DNA of 64,000 nt, from positions 171,950 through 235,949 of the forward strand of contig NJBH01000002.1 in assembly GCA_005223125.1 (NCBI GenBank). The letters are read 5' to 3'. This document shows positions 1-8,768 of the stretch, one piece after another. Under the pieces are notes generated by a model, which saw only the letters and a program-made list of their open reading frames with translations, had not been told where the DNA came from and made no database searches. The translations under genes and the position numbers were made by a program. The first letter of the stretch is position 1. Every line of letters begins with the position of its first letter. Source of the DNA: Promethearchaeota archaeon Loki_b32. Its GTDB lineage: Archaea; Asgardarchaeota; Lokiarchaeia; Sigyniarchaeales; SOKP01.

Positions 1-1
1 A

Positions 2-484
2 TTGTATATCGACCAAGGGTGGGCTCGTGAAATAACGAAAGAAGAAGCCCTGAATATTTTAGATAAAAATGAAGAAACGGGCTTAGTACTCCAGTTTGGT
101 AATGCTCAACGTCCTGGCTTTATATGCAGTTGCTGTGGATGCTGTTGTGGATTATTGAGAGATTTTAAAAAAATAAACAATCCAGCAAGACTTATGAAAA
201 CTAATTATTATGTTGAGATTGACTCTGATTTATGTGTTGGTTGTGGAATATGTGTAGATCGATGTCAAATGGGCGCTTTAACTCTCATTGATAATATCTC
301 AACTGTTAATCGAAAAAAATGCTTAGGGTGCGGTCTCTGCGTTGTAACTTGTTCTGCAGAAGCAATTGAATTAAAGAATAAGAAAAAAGAAATAAATCCT
401 CCAGAATCAACTGATGATTTAAATGCTATGATTCTAAATAAAAAAAAAGAATTAATAGAGAAATACAACAAATCAAAAAGGTAG
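2..484 (+). CDS. 4Fe-4S ferredoxin-type protein, C-terminal part (5' end outside window)
   Basis: Iron-sulfur electron-transfer protein, cut by the window edge. The visible 160 residues begin with a region containing an unusual cysteine cluster (CSCCGCCC, about residues 43-50), followed by two ferredoxin motifs, CVGCGICVDRCQMGA (about 78-92) and CLGCGLCVVTCSAEA (about 108-122), each fitting CxxCxxCxxxC ligation of a 4Fe-4S cluster. The tail is Lys/Glu-rich. The TTG at base 2 is probably not the true start, because the frame is open to the window edge and the first residues read like domain interior. I recognise the dicluster ferredoxin fold but not the redox partner. A second multi-cluster ferredoxin lies at 2211-2651. 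Confidence 0.85.
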   Translation: MYIDQGWAREITKEEALNILDKNEETGLVLQFGNAQRPGFICSCCGCCCGLLRDFKKINNPARLMKTNYYVEIDSDLCVGCGICVDRCQMGALTLIDNISTVNRKKCLGCGLCVVTCSAEAIELKNKKKEINPPESTDDLNAMILNKKKELIEKYNKSKR

Positions 485-496
485 ATTGAAGAAAAA

Positions 497-1012
497 TTAG
501 AGCACTGTAAGTAGGCTATCAATATCAAGCCAACCTTTTAAAGCGTGAATTATTTTTCTTTGTTCATCTACAACGAATTGTCCCGGTCCTTGCTTTTCCC
601 AACCTTCATATTCTCCATGTTCAATACCTAATTTCGTCGCTTCTTTCAATTTAGATCTCACTTTAGTGAACGCTCCAGCAGTCATCAATCCAAGTCCATA
701 TTCCTTATATAATTCATCTTTAGAACTTGGAATAACAGGAAAATCAATATTTTCTTTTTGAATATATTCATGTGCTACTTTTTCACCTGATTGAGTAATG
801 TATAAGATCTTTGCTCCCTTGTCTTCAATCTCCGACTTTCGCTTCATTAAAATGGAGAGATCCAACAAACATATAGGGCATCCAAAGTATCTTGAAAATA
901 TTAAAACAACTTTCTGTCCTTTAAATTCTGCTAAATCGACTGAACCGGTATTGTAAGAATCCAATTTAAATAAAGGGGCTTCATCTCCTTCTTTTAAGTC
1001 ATTCTTTCCCAT
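497..1012 (-). CDS. Peroxiredoxin-like thioredoxin-fold (AhpC/TSA, redoxin) protein
   Basis: Predicted cytosolic peroxide reductase or thiol oxidoreductase. The N-terminus reads KEGDEAPLFKLDS, the usual opening of AhpC/TSA proteins, followed by a beta strand (KVVLIFSRYFGCPIC) placing a CxxC-like pair (CPIC) near residue 46-49, where the peroxidatic cysteine of the family sits. The canonical PxxxTxxC is replaced by SRYFGCPIC, as in the redoxin subgroup. Length (171 aa) fits. An alternative ATG lies four codons upstream (1024); I prefer 1012 because the family signature begins directly after it. It is convergent with the ferredoxin gene to its left. Confidence 0.8.
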   Translation of the reverse strand: MGKNDLKEGDEAPLFKLDSYNTGSVDLAEFKGQKVVLIFSRYFGCPICLLDLSILMKRKSEIEDKGAKILYITQSGEKVAHEYIQKENIDFPVIPSSKDELYKEYGLGLMTAGAFTKVRSKLKEATKLGIEHGEYEGWEKQGPGQFVVDEQRKIIHALKGWLDIDSLLTVL

Positions 1013-1217
1013 AATTTCCCACATCTCTTAATTTATATATATATTTCAAATTATTGGTTTCATAAAAGATTTATAATAAAATTTAGAGCGATAAAATTTC
1101 TTAATTAATTATAATCAATTAATTTTAATAATGTAAGCTCAATAAATAACATAAGAAGAAATTACAATATAATCAAAATTACAATTTAAATTAAAATCGA
1201 TATAATTGGTGAAAATT

Positions 1218-2009
1218 ATGGTAAAAAAGGAATATGTTTGTGAGAAAGGTAAGAAATCCAGTATTATTATTGATGATTTGACAGTTGAAATTAAAGAAGG
1301 AGCAACCTTCGTTTTAGGTTTTGCCGGAATTGGCCTAATAGGTCCTATTGTTGCTAATACACTTATTGAACAACTTACAGATATAAAAGAAATAGGTTTT
1401 ATTACTTCAGAGTATCTCCCCCCTATCTCAGTCTTTTATGCAGGTGTTTTAAAGCATCCCTTCAGATTGCTTTATTCTCTAAAAAATAACTTGATTGTTG
1501 GTATTTGTGAGGTACCATTTCAGATTCCAAATGCTTACAACGACCTAAGTAAAACAATTTGTAATTGGGCTTTATCTGAGGATGTTAAAGCAAAAGAAAT
1601 CGTGATTTTTCAAGGAATCCCCCAGAGAGGTATAATTGATGAATATCCAGTTTATTATGCTGCTGAAGAAGTGATGATGGACCATCTTGAAAAATTCGGG
1701 ATTACAAAAGTTGAGAAAGGGATCATCGTGGGTCCTGAAGCGACCGTTTTAAATGAAGCACTAACTAATAAATTACATGCTTATGCATTATTTACTCCTG
1801 TATTAGAAATCCCTACTCCAGAAGGGGCTGCCAGTATTTTAGAAGTACTAAATAAAATGTATGAATTAACAATTGACACAGCATCTCTTATCGAACAAGG
1901 AAAGGAAATTAAGTCTAAAATGCTAGAATTAGCCCAGAAAGCTCAACAATATCAAAAACAACAACAATTACCCGGAACTGGCAAAGAATACACAGGCTAT
2001 TTCCAATAG
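1218..2009 (+). CDS. PAC2 family protein (proteasome assembly chaperone-like)
   Basis: Homologue of archaeal proteins of the PAC2 / COG2047 type, related to eukaryotic proteasome assembly chaperones. Visible hallmarks are the strand-loop FVLGFAGIGLIGPIVANTLI near residue 32, the ITSEYLPPISVFYAG segment that follows, and the IPTPEGAASILEVLNKM motif near residue 205; the last 30 residues are a Gln-rich helical tail. The start is the ATG at 1218, preceded by GGTG at 1208-1211 with a 6-nt spacer; a TTG four codons upstream overlaps the ribosome-binding site and is rejected. In archaea this family is thought to work with proteasome-related machinery; a link to the JAMM proteins at 22-31 kb is only suggestive. 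Confidence 0.85.
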   Translation: MVKKEYVCEKGKKSSIIIDDLTVEIKEGATFVLGFAGIGLIGPIVANTLIEQLTDIKEIGFITSEYLPPISVFYAGVLKHPFRLLYSLKNNLIVGICEVPFQIPNAYNDLSKTICNWALSEDVKAKEIVIFQGIPQRGIIDEYPVYYAAEEVMMDHLEKFGITKVEKGIIVGPEATVLNEALTNKLHAYALFTPVLEIPTPEGAASILEVLNKMYELTIDTASLIEQGKEIKSKMLELAQKAQQYQKQQQLPGTGKEYTGYFQ

Positions 2010-2197
2010 AATAGATAATTATTGTATTTATTTTTAAATTCTCTAACTACTTTTTTATTAATTTTTATACTAGTATAAAAGAAACAATTAAATCTCACTC
2101 GTCTATAAAAATTGATAATCTATTAAAATTACATTTATAATTCACCTTTATTTAGATAAATTGAATCAAAATATAGCAAAGGATAATAATTGTATCT

Positions 2198-2203
2198 GAG
2201 GTA
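2198..2203 (+). promoter_or_regulatory. Shine-Dalgarno GAGGTA before an ATT start
   Basis: GAGGT(A) lies 7 nt before the ATT at 2211. The frame has a TAA at 2202-2204, so no ATG, GTG or TTG can serve before the first ferredoxin cysteines; the site therefore points to ATT as initiation codon. Confidence 0.55.
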
Positions 2204-2210
2204 ATTTACA

Positions 2211-2651
2211 ATTAAAGAAAAATTTGTACCTGTTCAAATTAATCAAGAATTATGTCTAAGATGTGAGCGATGTCTTCGAGCATGTAAAGCTAAAGCAATA
2301 TATTTCGAACATGGAATTAGAAAAGTTGATTACACTAAATGTAAAGCTTGTTTAAGTTGCGTTCAAGTATGTCCAAGGAATGCAATAGAGGTAACTTCTA
2401 TAACAAGTCCAGATCAAATTATTAGTATCAAAATAGATCATGAGAAATGTAATATGTGCGAGCAGTGTCTAGATGAGAATGGAAAATTCTCTCCTAAAAA
2501 TCTTTTTTATAAAGATATCGTGAAAAAAGTAGGAAGAGAGGAAGAAGGAATCAGGTATAAGTTTAGGGAAATTGTAAAATGTCAAGGATGCTTAAAGTGT
2601 GAATTATCTTGTCCAGAAGGAGCTATTAAGCCCGTGAAACTTGAAAATTAA
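2211..2651 (+). CDS. Polyferredoxin with four cysteine clusters, probable ATT start
   Basis: Iron-sulfur electron carrier of 146 aa. Cysteine clusters occur as CLRCERCLRAC, CKACLSCVQVCPRNAI, an incomplete CNMCEQC, and CQGCLKCELSCPEGAI; three have the full CxxCxxCxxxC pattern (the middle ones ending in CP). The first in-frame ATG (2454) would remove the first two motifs, so the gene must begin upstream. The frame opens after the TAA at 2202-2204, and ATT at 2211 sits 7 nt after GAGGTA. The charged stretch between motifs three and four (about residues 85-125) is atypical for small ferredoxins. It ends 15 bp before the convergent flavoprotein gene. Partner unknown. Confidence 0.8.
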   Translation: MKEKFVPVQINQELCLRCERCLRACKAKAIYFEHGIRKVDYTKCKACLSCVQVCPRNAIEVTSITSPDQIISIKIDHEKCNMCEQCLDENGKFSPKNLFYKDIVKKVGREEEGIRYKFREIVKCQGCLKCELSCPEGAIKPVKLEN

Positions 2652-2666
2652 ATCCATAATGGAAAT

Positions 2667-3218
2667 TTAGCTTTTCTCTTTAATTTTTTGTAATATAAGT
2701 TGCTTAATCTCAGAAAATTTTGAAATTACAACAATCCCTTCCATTTGTTTTAATTTTTTAATATTTTCAAGCTCAATATCTCTTATCTTTAAAACTAAGG
2801 TGGAGCCATTGGGCCGAGAAGTTACAATAGGCTCAGTATCTTGATCAGATGGAAAAATATAGACTGTCTGCCCACCTTTAATGGCTTGAGCTACACAATT
2901 TGTTATTAAAGTGTCAGCAATACCACAAACAATTTTAGCTACACTATTAGCAGAAACAGGACAGGCTAAAAACAGATCGTAATTTCCAAGTTGTAGAGGT
3001 CCTGCATAAAATGGAATATTAGGAGTTTTTTCTACTTTGACCTTTTTAACGGTTTCAGTCAATAGGAGCCATTTCTTATACCATTTAACAACTGCAGCGC
3101 CCTCTTTAGATAAAATTACAGTTATATCGATGTCATAATTATCTTGTAATTCTTTCATTAAATCAATTGATTCTCGCATTAAATACCCAGTTCCTGTTAT
3201 ACCCCAAATAAGTTTCAT
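2667..3218 (-). CDS. Flavoprotein (UbiX/PAD-like fold), AfpA/DmrB-like
   Basis: FMN-binding flavoprotein of the pfam Flavoprotein family, resembling archaeoflavoprotein AfpA and dihydromethanopterin reductase DmrB. The protein opens with MKLIWGITGTGYLMRES, a Rossmann-like strand-loop with a phosphate-binding TG, and contains the typical LFLACPVSANSVAKIVCGIADTL segment around residues 88-113, where flavin and subunit contacts lie in this family. Start chosen at 3218 because family members begin at the MKxxWGITG strand; an ATG nine codons earlier overlaps the 3' end of the upstream gene. Predicted to accept electrons from ferredoxin, which fits the neighbouring polyferredoxin. Same strand as and just downstream of the PhlG-like gene. 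Confidence 0.78.
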   Translation of the reverse strand: MKLIWGITGTGYLMRESIDLMKELQDNYDIDITVILSKEGAAVVKWYKKWLLLTETVKKVKVEKTPNIPFYAGPLQLGNYDLFLACPVSANSVAKIVCGIADTLITNCVAQAIKGGQTVYIFPSDQDTEPIVTSRPNGSTLVLKIRDIELENIKKLKQMEGIVVISKFSEIKQLILQKIKEKS

Positions 3219-3228
3219 ATCCTTCTGA

Positions 3229-3741
3229 TCACCGTTCTTCTTCATATAATCTTGGCAAAAATTCAGTAAAATATCCTATTTCTTCGATATTATGCTTTTT
3301 CAAATCTTCAATGAATGAATTTGGGACTTGAGCAGGTAAACGAAATGTTGATCGTAAGAAGGTTCCATTAGGAATTGATTGATATTCATGTAAAATCCAA
3401 CTAATAGGGTTATCTTTATTATTTAAAACACTTGCTGCATTTTTATGGTTAAACTCAGCCTTTATAGGTATTGAGTCAGGATTTTCCCATCGAATTCTTA
3501 ATGTTGTTGGTCTTCCTTCGATTATTTCAACAACACGATGTATTGCTCCCATATGGCCCTTCGCACTTTCAGGAGAGACTTCCCATTCAAATGATTTATG
3601 GTCTTTAGGATGCCATAATCTATAGCGTTCTGAATTATCAATATGATCCCACCACCAATCAATCATTTCAGGAGAAACTCTAGAGAGTTCATGTTCTACG
3701 ATTAGATCAATAGTTTCATTATTTGATTTTTTTTTATTCAT
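3229..3741 (-). CDS. PhlG-like (DAPG hydrolase family) protein
   Basis: Member of the family built around 2,4-diacetylphloroglucinol hydrolase PhlG, a zinc-dependent C-C bond hydrolase with a START-like helix-grip fold. The recognisable segment is SPEMIDWWWDHI followed by YRLWHPKDHKSFEW (about residues 18-52), with His and Asp residues of the type used as metal ligands, and a C-terminal HNIEEIGYFTEFLPRLYEEE. At 170 aa it is shorter than PhlG, as are many family members. Natural substrate unknown; the PhlG reaction should not be assumed. The leading 10 residues are Lys/Asn-rich. Its end lies 10 bp before the AfpA-like start, suggesting one transcript. Confidence 0.65.
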   Translation of the reverse strand: MNKKKSNNETIDLIVEHELSRVSPEMIDWWWDHIDNSERYRLWHPKDHKSFEWEVSPESAKGHMGAIHRVVEIIEGRPTTLRIRWENPDSIPIKAEFNHKNAASVLNNKDNPISWILHEYQSIPNGTFLRSTFRLPAQVPNSFIEDLKKHNIEEIGYFTEFLPRLYEEER

Positions 3742-3894
3742 TTTTATTATTCGATTAGCGATTTTAGAAGTTAAAATTATTCCTAATTTATGAAAAATTA
3801 GCCTTATTTATAAAATCTAATGAAAAGAATTAATAATTTAAGCATGATAATTATTTAATTAGGATATTCTAATATTATAATTTTTAGATTTAAT

Positions 3895-5118
3895 ATGAAT
3901 GATTCGAAATATATTTACCTTGATAATGCTGCAACAACTCCAATGGACCCCCGAGTTATAGAGGAGGTAAATAAACATTTTAAAGAAACCTATGGAAATA
4001 CCTCAAGCCTACACTCAGTGGGACAAAAAGCGGGGCAAGTATTGTTGAAATCTCGTGAAATAATTGCTTCATTAATCAATGCTCATAGAGATGATATTTT
4101 CTTTACCTCTTCAGGAACAGAAGCGGATAATATGGCGATTTTTGGAGTTGTTTCAAGAAATAAAAAAAGAGGAAATCATATAATTACAACTTCAATTGAG
4201 CACCATGCAGTAGAAAACCCATATAAAGAATCAGAGAAAACTGGAATTGAAGTTACTTTTCTACCGGTCGATAAATATGGTTTAATTGAAATTAAAGACT
4301 TAGAGAATGCCATTACTGACAAAACCATATTAATTAGTATTATGTTTGCCAATAATGAAATTGGGACAATTGAGCCAATAAAAGAGATTGGAGCTATTGC
4401 GAAAAAACATGATATTATTTTTCACACCGATGCAGTTCAAGCTTTCGGAAAAGTTCCAATTGATGTAAATGAAATGAATATTGATCTGTTATCCGCTTCA
4501 GCTCATAAACTTTATGGCCCAAAAGGAGTAGGGATGCTATATATTCGCAATAAAGGTGTAAGAGAAGGATGGGGTAAATTTATGGACCCTCTTATGTATG
4601 GTGGTGGTCATGAAAGAGATATGAGACCAAGTACGGTAAATGTTCCCGGAATAGCGGGTTTTGCAAAAGCAGTAGAACTTGCTAAAGAAGAAATGGAAGA
4701 GGAATCTCTAAGACATATAAAATTAAGAGACAAAATTATAAAATGGGTAACAGAAAACATTGAAGATACATATTTGAATGGACATCCTACTCAAAGACTC
4801 CCAAATAACGTAAACCTCGGATTTAAATATATTGAAGGTGAATCAATTGTATTAGATTTAGATATGGAAGGAATAGCTACTTCAACGGGATCGGCTTGTT
4901 CTTCAAAAACCCTAGATCCTTCACATGTACTATTAGCAATCGGATTAAAACCAGAAGAAGCGCATGGTTCATTGAGAGTTTCTTTAGGAAGATTTACAAC
5001 TGATGAAGATATTGATTATTTCCTTGAAAAATTGCCCCCAATAATAGAGAGACTTAGAAAAATGTCACCTCTTAAAAAGGGTGTAAAGTATATGTTTAAT
5101 AATAAGGAACATAAATAA
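3895..5118 (+). CDS. iscS: Cysteine desulfurase, IscS/NifS family
   Basis: PLP-dependent enzyme that takes sulfur from cysteine for Fe-S clusters and other thio-cofactors. Visible: N-terminal YLDNAATTPMDP; EHHAV with the PLP-stacking His103/104; HTDAVQAFG with Asp179 and Gln182; the PLP Schiff-base Lys205 in SASAHKLYGPKG; and the catalytic Cys335 in STGSACSS on the mobile loop. At 407 aa it matches group I desulfurases. The first ATG is used; there is no clear ribosome-binding site, so it is probably leaderless. Its scaffold partner IscU lies 5.7 kb away at 10779, so the pair is in the same neighbourhood but not one operon. No IscR, HscA or ferredoxin partner is adjacent. Confidence 0.93.
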   Translation: MNDSKYIYLDNAATTPMDPRVIEEVNKHFKETYGNTSSLHSVGQKAGQVLLKSREIIASLINAHRDDIFFTSSGTEADNMAIFGVVSRNKKRGNHIITTSIEHHAVENPYKESEKTGIEVTFLPVDKYGLIEIKDLENAITDKTILISIMFANNEIGTIEPIKEIGAIAKKHDIIFHTDAVQAFGKVPIDVNEMNIDLLSASAHKLYGPKGVGMLYIRNKGVREGWGKFMDPLMYGGGHERDMRPSTVNVPGIAGFAKAVELAKEEMEEESLRHIKLRDKIIKWVTENIEDTYLNGHPTQRLPNNVNLGFKYIEGESIVLDLDMEGIATSTGSACSSKTLDPSHVLLAIGLKPEEAHGSLRVSLGRFTTDEDIDYFLEKLPPIIERLRKMSPLKKGVKYMFNNKEHK

Positions 5119-5299
5119 CATCCTCATTAAGATTCATTTATTTGCTTAAGAGGAATTATCCCCGGTTTATTTTGATTCGTATTTCCTAATCCAAAATATA
5201 ATTTTGTTATAAGTTTAATATAAGAAATTAATTTTTATTTTTTATATCAAACACAATTATTAATAATTTTTAATTTATGTAAAAGGTTAGATTTTACTT

Positions 5300-5962
5300 A
5301 TGGACGATCAAAAAAAGCTCGCAATTGTAATATTAATAGGCGGAAAAAACATCCGCTTTGGAAACGAATCTGCTGCTGTTTTAGATGTACTCGGAAAACC
5401 GCTAATTTTACACCAAATAGAAACGCTTTCTAAATTTGACGAAGATGTTTTTTTGGTTGCTAACTCAGAATATCAGATTAATTCCTATTATAGGGAGATT
5501 AATTTTCCAAGAGACATTAACTTCATCGTTGATGATACAGAAATTATCGGGGAATCTGATGTAAGAACTCCAATGTTAGGTATATATTCTGGTTTCAAAG
5601 AACTAAATATTTTAGGTTTTGAAAAGGGCTTTCTATTATCGGGCGATATGCCTTTAATCAAACCTGAAGTGATCGAATTATTGATTAAAGAAGTCGAAGG
5701 ATACGATTGTTGTATTCCAAGATGGAATAATGGATTTTTGGAGCCATTATTCGCTATCTATCCTGTTGAAAAAACGTATGAACTTGCGAAAAAAACAATT
5801 CAAGAAAAAAATTATTCTTTAAATAGTATAATCGATAAAACTTGGAACATAAATTACATATCAGTTGAAGAATCGATAAAACCGTTAGATCAAAATTTAA
5901 TCGGCTTAATAAACATAAACGGACCAATCGATCTTGAGAAAGTAATCAAATTATACCAGTAA
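5300..5962 (+). CDS. MobA-like nucleotidyltransferase (molybdenum cofactor guanylyltransferase family)
   Basis: Predicted to attach GMP to molybdopterin, or a related NTP-transferase role. The N-terminal loop is LIGGKNIRFG (about residues 12-21), a variant of the family LAGGxSxRMG, followed by LGKPLILHQIETL; the metal-binding strand is FLLSGDMPLIKPEV (about 112-125), and the C-terminal half has LEPLFAIYPVE, all typical of MobA. The lysine usually shortly after the glycine loop is not obvious (the region reads ESAAVLDVLGK), so a changed substrate is possible. At 220 aa the length fits. No other molybdopterin gene is near. The start is the ATG at 5300. Confidence 0.8.
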   Translation: MDDQKKLAIVILIGGKNIRFGNESAAVLDVLGKPLILHQIETLSKFDEDVFLVANSEYQINSYYREINFPRDINFIVDDTEIIGESDVRTPMLGIYSGFKELNILGFEKGFLLSGDMPLIKPEVIELLIKEVEGYDCCIPRWNNGFLEPLFAIYPVEKTYELAKKTIQEKNYSLNSIIDKTWNINYISVEESIKPLDQNLIGLININGPIDLEKVIKLYQ

Positions 5963-6053
5963 CTTTAATTTTTTCTTATTATCATTCTCTATTTTTTTTG
6001 CATCTTAATTTTTCTCAATAAACCTTATACTCTAAAAAAAATTGTTTAACTTA

Positions 6054-8357
6054 ATGGATAAAGAGGAATTTAAATTTTCAGATAAAAAAATTCCAATTGA
6101 AAGAAAAGATGAAATAGATTCTTCCTACAAAATTAAATCTTATAACTTGAAACTAAAATTTATGGAAGAAAGGAAAATTCCTCAAAGAGAAATTAAAGAT
6201 CTGCTTAATCATTTTTTTAATACTACTAAAGTTATCTCAAGAAAAACTAAAAACTCAATATCTAAAATAATTTACTCTCAAAAAGATAGAATCTTAATTG
6301 TGATTACTCCTTTGGGTAAAGATATTATTGTTAATCGAGATAGATTAAGTAGAGATTATGGATGGTTCTTTTTCATAGAAAAACCTAAAAAAAAGGAAAA
6401 AGATTTAAAAAAGAAGAAACCAAAAAAAAAAGAAGAAAGGAAAGAAGAGAAAACATTAAGTACGGAAGACTTTCCTTTTGATGATTCAATTGTTCCGTTA
6501 AAAGAAAAAATAAATATGCGTTCGTTATATCGTACAAAAGAATATGATCATTACTTGAAATTGATTAAATCTGGAGATATATCTCAATTACCTGTGAAAG
6601 ATGTCCTAAATGACTTATTCTTTAAAGATGAGACCATTCCCCTTGAAGAAAAAAAGGGAATTAGAAAAATCATATATTATCAAAAAGAAAAGGTCATTGT
6701 CATAAAGTCTCTTATAGGAGATGAACTATATGAAAATTTAGAAAGATTAGTTAAAAAGTACGGTTGGTATTTTTACATTACTGGAGTTCCAGTAGGGAAA
6801 AGTGAACTTTGTATCGCAATTGATAAAGTTGAAAAGAGATTTGAATTGGATTACTTTAAAAATATATCTCTTGCGGAAGATTCAAATAATTCTAGTGATA
6901 TAAGAGTAACAATTTATCCAATCGTCCTGAAACCTAACCATAATTGCCACATTCTAGGTTTAGGGAATCTTAATATTTTATTGGATTGCGGACTTTCGGA
7001 GAAAGATGAAGAAAATGAAATTGAAGGAGATTTTAGGCATATTGAAGATTATATGCTAAATTTACCGCAATATATTACCGAAGAAGAAAAAATTCGAAAA
7101 GAAATAGTTGATGAGGATTCAGATGAGGTGATCTTAGAAGAGATCCCAAAGAATCCAAAAATAGACGCTATATTTCTCAGTCATAGTCATTATGATCATG
7201 TTTCAGGACTTAAAGAACTAATTAAATTATATCCAGATACTCCACTTTTAAGTTCAAGAATAACATTAGATTTATATCTACTTAGAGATTCGAATTTCTT
7301 AAAACAAGAGACACATAATGAAATTGAAGAAGAAGAATACCAAAATATAGTTAAGAATATTATATATGTTGAAAATGGTACTAAAATCGAATTTAAAGAA
7401 AGAAATTGCTTTCTCTCATTTTTTCATGCTGGTCATATGCCTGGAGCATTGATGTTATTGGCAAAAATAAATGATTTTAAGTTTTTATACACAGGAGATT
7501 ATACTTATATCGATATAACTCCATTTGCGGGTACAAGACGATTTTTAGAACAAATTTCTCATCCTATTGATTATTTATTGATTGATGGTACAGCCGCTCA
7601 AGAAGATTTTGGCAATATTTCTGATCAATTTCATAGCCTAATTTTATTTTTAGAACAAAAAGCAGAATATGGGGATAATTCATTAATTGGAGCGGATCCT
7701 TCAAGTTTAGCCATAAGTTTTATGTTAACTTTTTGGAGATATTTTAGAAAGCAACAATTAAGGCGTGGTTTCAAAAAACGTCCAAATATTTATGTCGATA
7801 TGATGGTGAGGAGAAATATCCAAGTTATAAACCATCGCTATGAATATATCTATGGTCCAATTTCAAGACTAATTCGTGATAAAGCAAATCCATTTAATAG
7901 CATAAAATTTAGATGGTTTGATCATACTAATTTAAACTTTTTACGCAAGAAAAATAATATAATAATTTCCCATCCACCTGACCTTTCTTACGGATTAATA
8001 AGAAATATTATTAATGTTGTTGGACGAAATCCTCATAATTTTGTTTTTTTAGCAGGATCCATCCATGATCCTCCGGGTTCAGATCTACTAGAAGGTGCTG
8101 AAGAAATAGAATTTTCTGAGACATGGAAAATGCCATTTCGGGCATTATTACTCAATACATTTGCGCCTCACATTAAAATTAAACTCCATGCTGATAAAAA
8201 TCAGTTGCTGGAAATGATAAAAAACTTGGAGCCGAAAGAAGTTTGCTTTTTCCACCAATCAGCTAGAAAATTGGTAGAAGTAGTTGAATATGTACAAGAA
8301 TTGGGCGTTGATAAAGTCTCTTTACCTGTAAAAAGAAAGCTTAAAATATTGAATTAA
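6054..8357 (+). CDS. Metallo-beta-lactamase / beta-CASP-like ribonuclease with duplicated N-terminal domain
   Basis: Predicted zinc-dependent nuclease related to CPSF73-type RNA-processing enzymes. The N-terminal part has two similar modules (about residues 25-105 and 160-245), each ending in a YGW(F/Y)F(F/Y)I segment, joined by a Lys/Glu-rich linker. The catalytic part starts with CHILGLGNLNILLDCGLS, then the zinc motif HSHYDH (His377-His382), HAGHMPGA, LYTGDYTY, and near the C-terminus IKLHADKNQLLEMIKNLEPKEVCFFH, which resembles beta-CASP motif C. A long acidic insertion (about 335-370) precedes the HxHxDH motif. No KH domain of the usual archaeal CPSF is seen. I use the ATG at 6054; a TTG four codons earlier is possible. 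Nuclease type is inferred. Confidence 0.75.
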   Translation: MDKEEFKFSDKKIPIERKDEIDSSYKIKSYNLKLKFMEERKIPQREIKDLLNHFFNTTKVISRKTKNSISKIIYSQKDRILIVITPLGKDIIVNRDRLSRDYGWFFFIEKPKKKEKDLKKKKPKKKEERKEEKTLSTEDFPFDDSIVPLKEKINMRSLYRTKEYDHYLKLIKSGDISQLPVKDVLNDLFFKDETIPLEEKKGIRKIIYYQKEKVIVIKSLIGDELYENLERLVKKYGWYFYITGVPVGKSELCIAIDKVEKRFELDYFKNISLAEDSNNSSDIRVTIYPIVLKPNHNCHILGLGNLNILLDCGLSEKDEENEIEGDFRHIEDYMLNLPQYITEEEKIRKEIVDEDSDEVILEEIPKNPKIDAIFLSHSHYDHVSGLKELIKLYPDTPLLSSRITLDLYLLRDSNFLKQETHNEIEEEEYQNIVKNIIYVENGTKIEFKERNCFLSFFHAGHMPGALMLLAKINDFKFLYTGDYTYIDITPFAGTRRFLEQISHPIDYLLIDGTAAQEDFGNISDQFHSLILFLEQKAEYGDNSLIGADPSSLAISFMLTFWRYFRKQQLRRGFKKRPNIYVDMMVRRNIQVINHRYEYIYGPISRLIRDKANPFNSIKFRWFDHTNLNFLRKKNNIIISHPPDLSYGLIRNIINVVGRNPHNFVFLAGSIHDPPGSDLLEGAEEIEFSETWKMPFRALLLNTFAPHIKIKLHADKNQLLEMIKNLEPKEVCFFHQSARKLVEVVEYVQELGVDKVSLPVKRKLKILN

Positions 8358-8383
8358 GAATTTTTAAAAAAATAAATATTAGT

Positions 8384-8749
8384 TTATTCAGTAAAATCGC
8401 CTAGATCTTTTATAGCCATAAAATCACCCAAAAATGCTTTTTTTAGGAGTTCAGAAGCTTTTTCCCATAGATTCTCTAAAATATTTTGTACATTTATCAT
8501 ATCTTCCTTATTTTTAAATTCAATAGTAATTTTTTGAGATTCTTCATCTACATTTATATCCATTTGAATGTCTTCTGTTAAACCCCCAATTACTTTAAGC
8601 ATGTCTTTTACTTCACTCTCTTTACCTAATTCATCCTTTCTTTTTTTTTCTCCTTTAAAATCTAAACTAATTTTAAGTTTTATATCATCTATATTGATTG
8701 ATACCTGTTCTTTTAACATATTTTTTAATCCATCTATTATATTTTCCAT
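8384..8749 (-). CDS. Small charged hypothetical protein, 121 aa
   Basis: Unrecognised protein of 121 residues with alternating charged beta-type segments (INIDDIKLKISLDFKGEKK, IQMDINVDEESQKITIEF) and a helical C-terminal third. No cysteine, signal or membrane segment. The start at 8749 is decided by a strong Shine-Dalgarno: the strand reads GGAGGAGGATTTAAT just before the ATG, whereas the longer frame back to 8902 would run inside the upstream gene. It follows the CocE/NonD hydrolase by 19 bp on the same strand, so co-transcription is likely. Confidence 0.7.
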   Translation of the reverse strand: MENIIDGLKNMLKEQVSINIDDIKLKISLDFKGEKKRKDELGKESEVKDMLKVIGGLTEDIQMDINVDEESQKITIEFKNKEDMINVQNILENLWEKASELLKKAFLGDFMAIKDLGDFTE

Positions 8750-8768
8750 ATTAAATCCTCCTCCTTCT

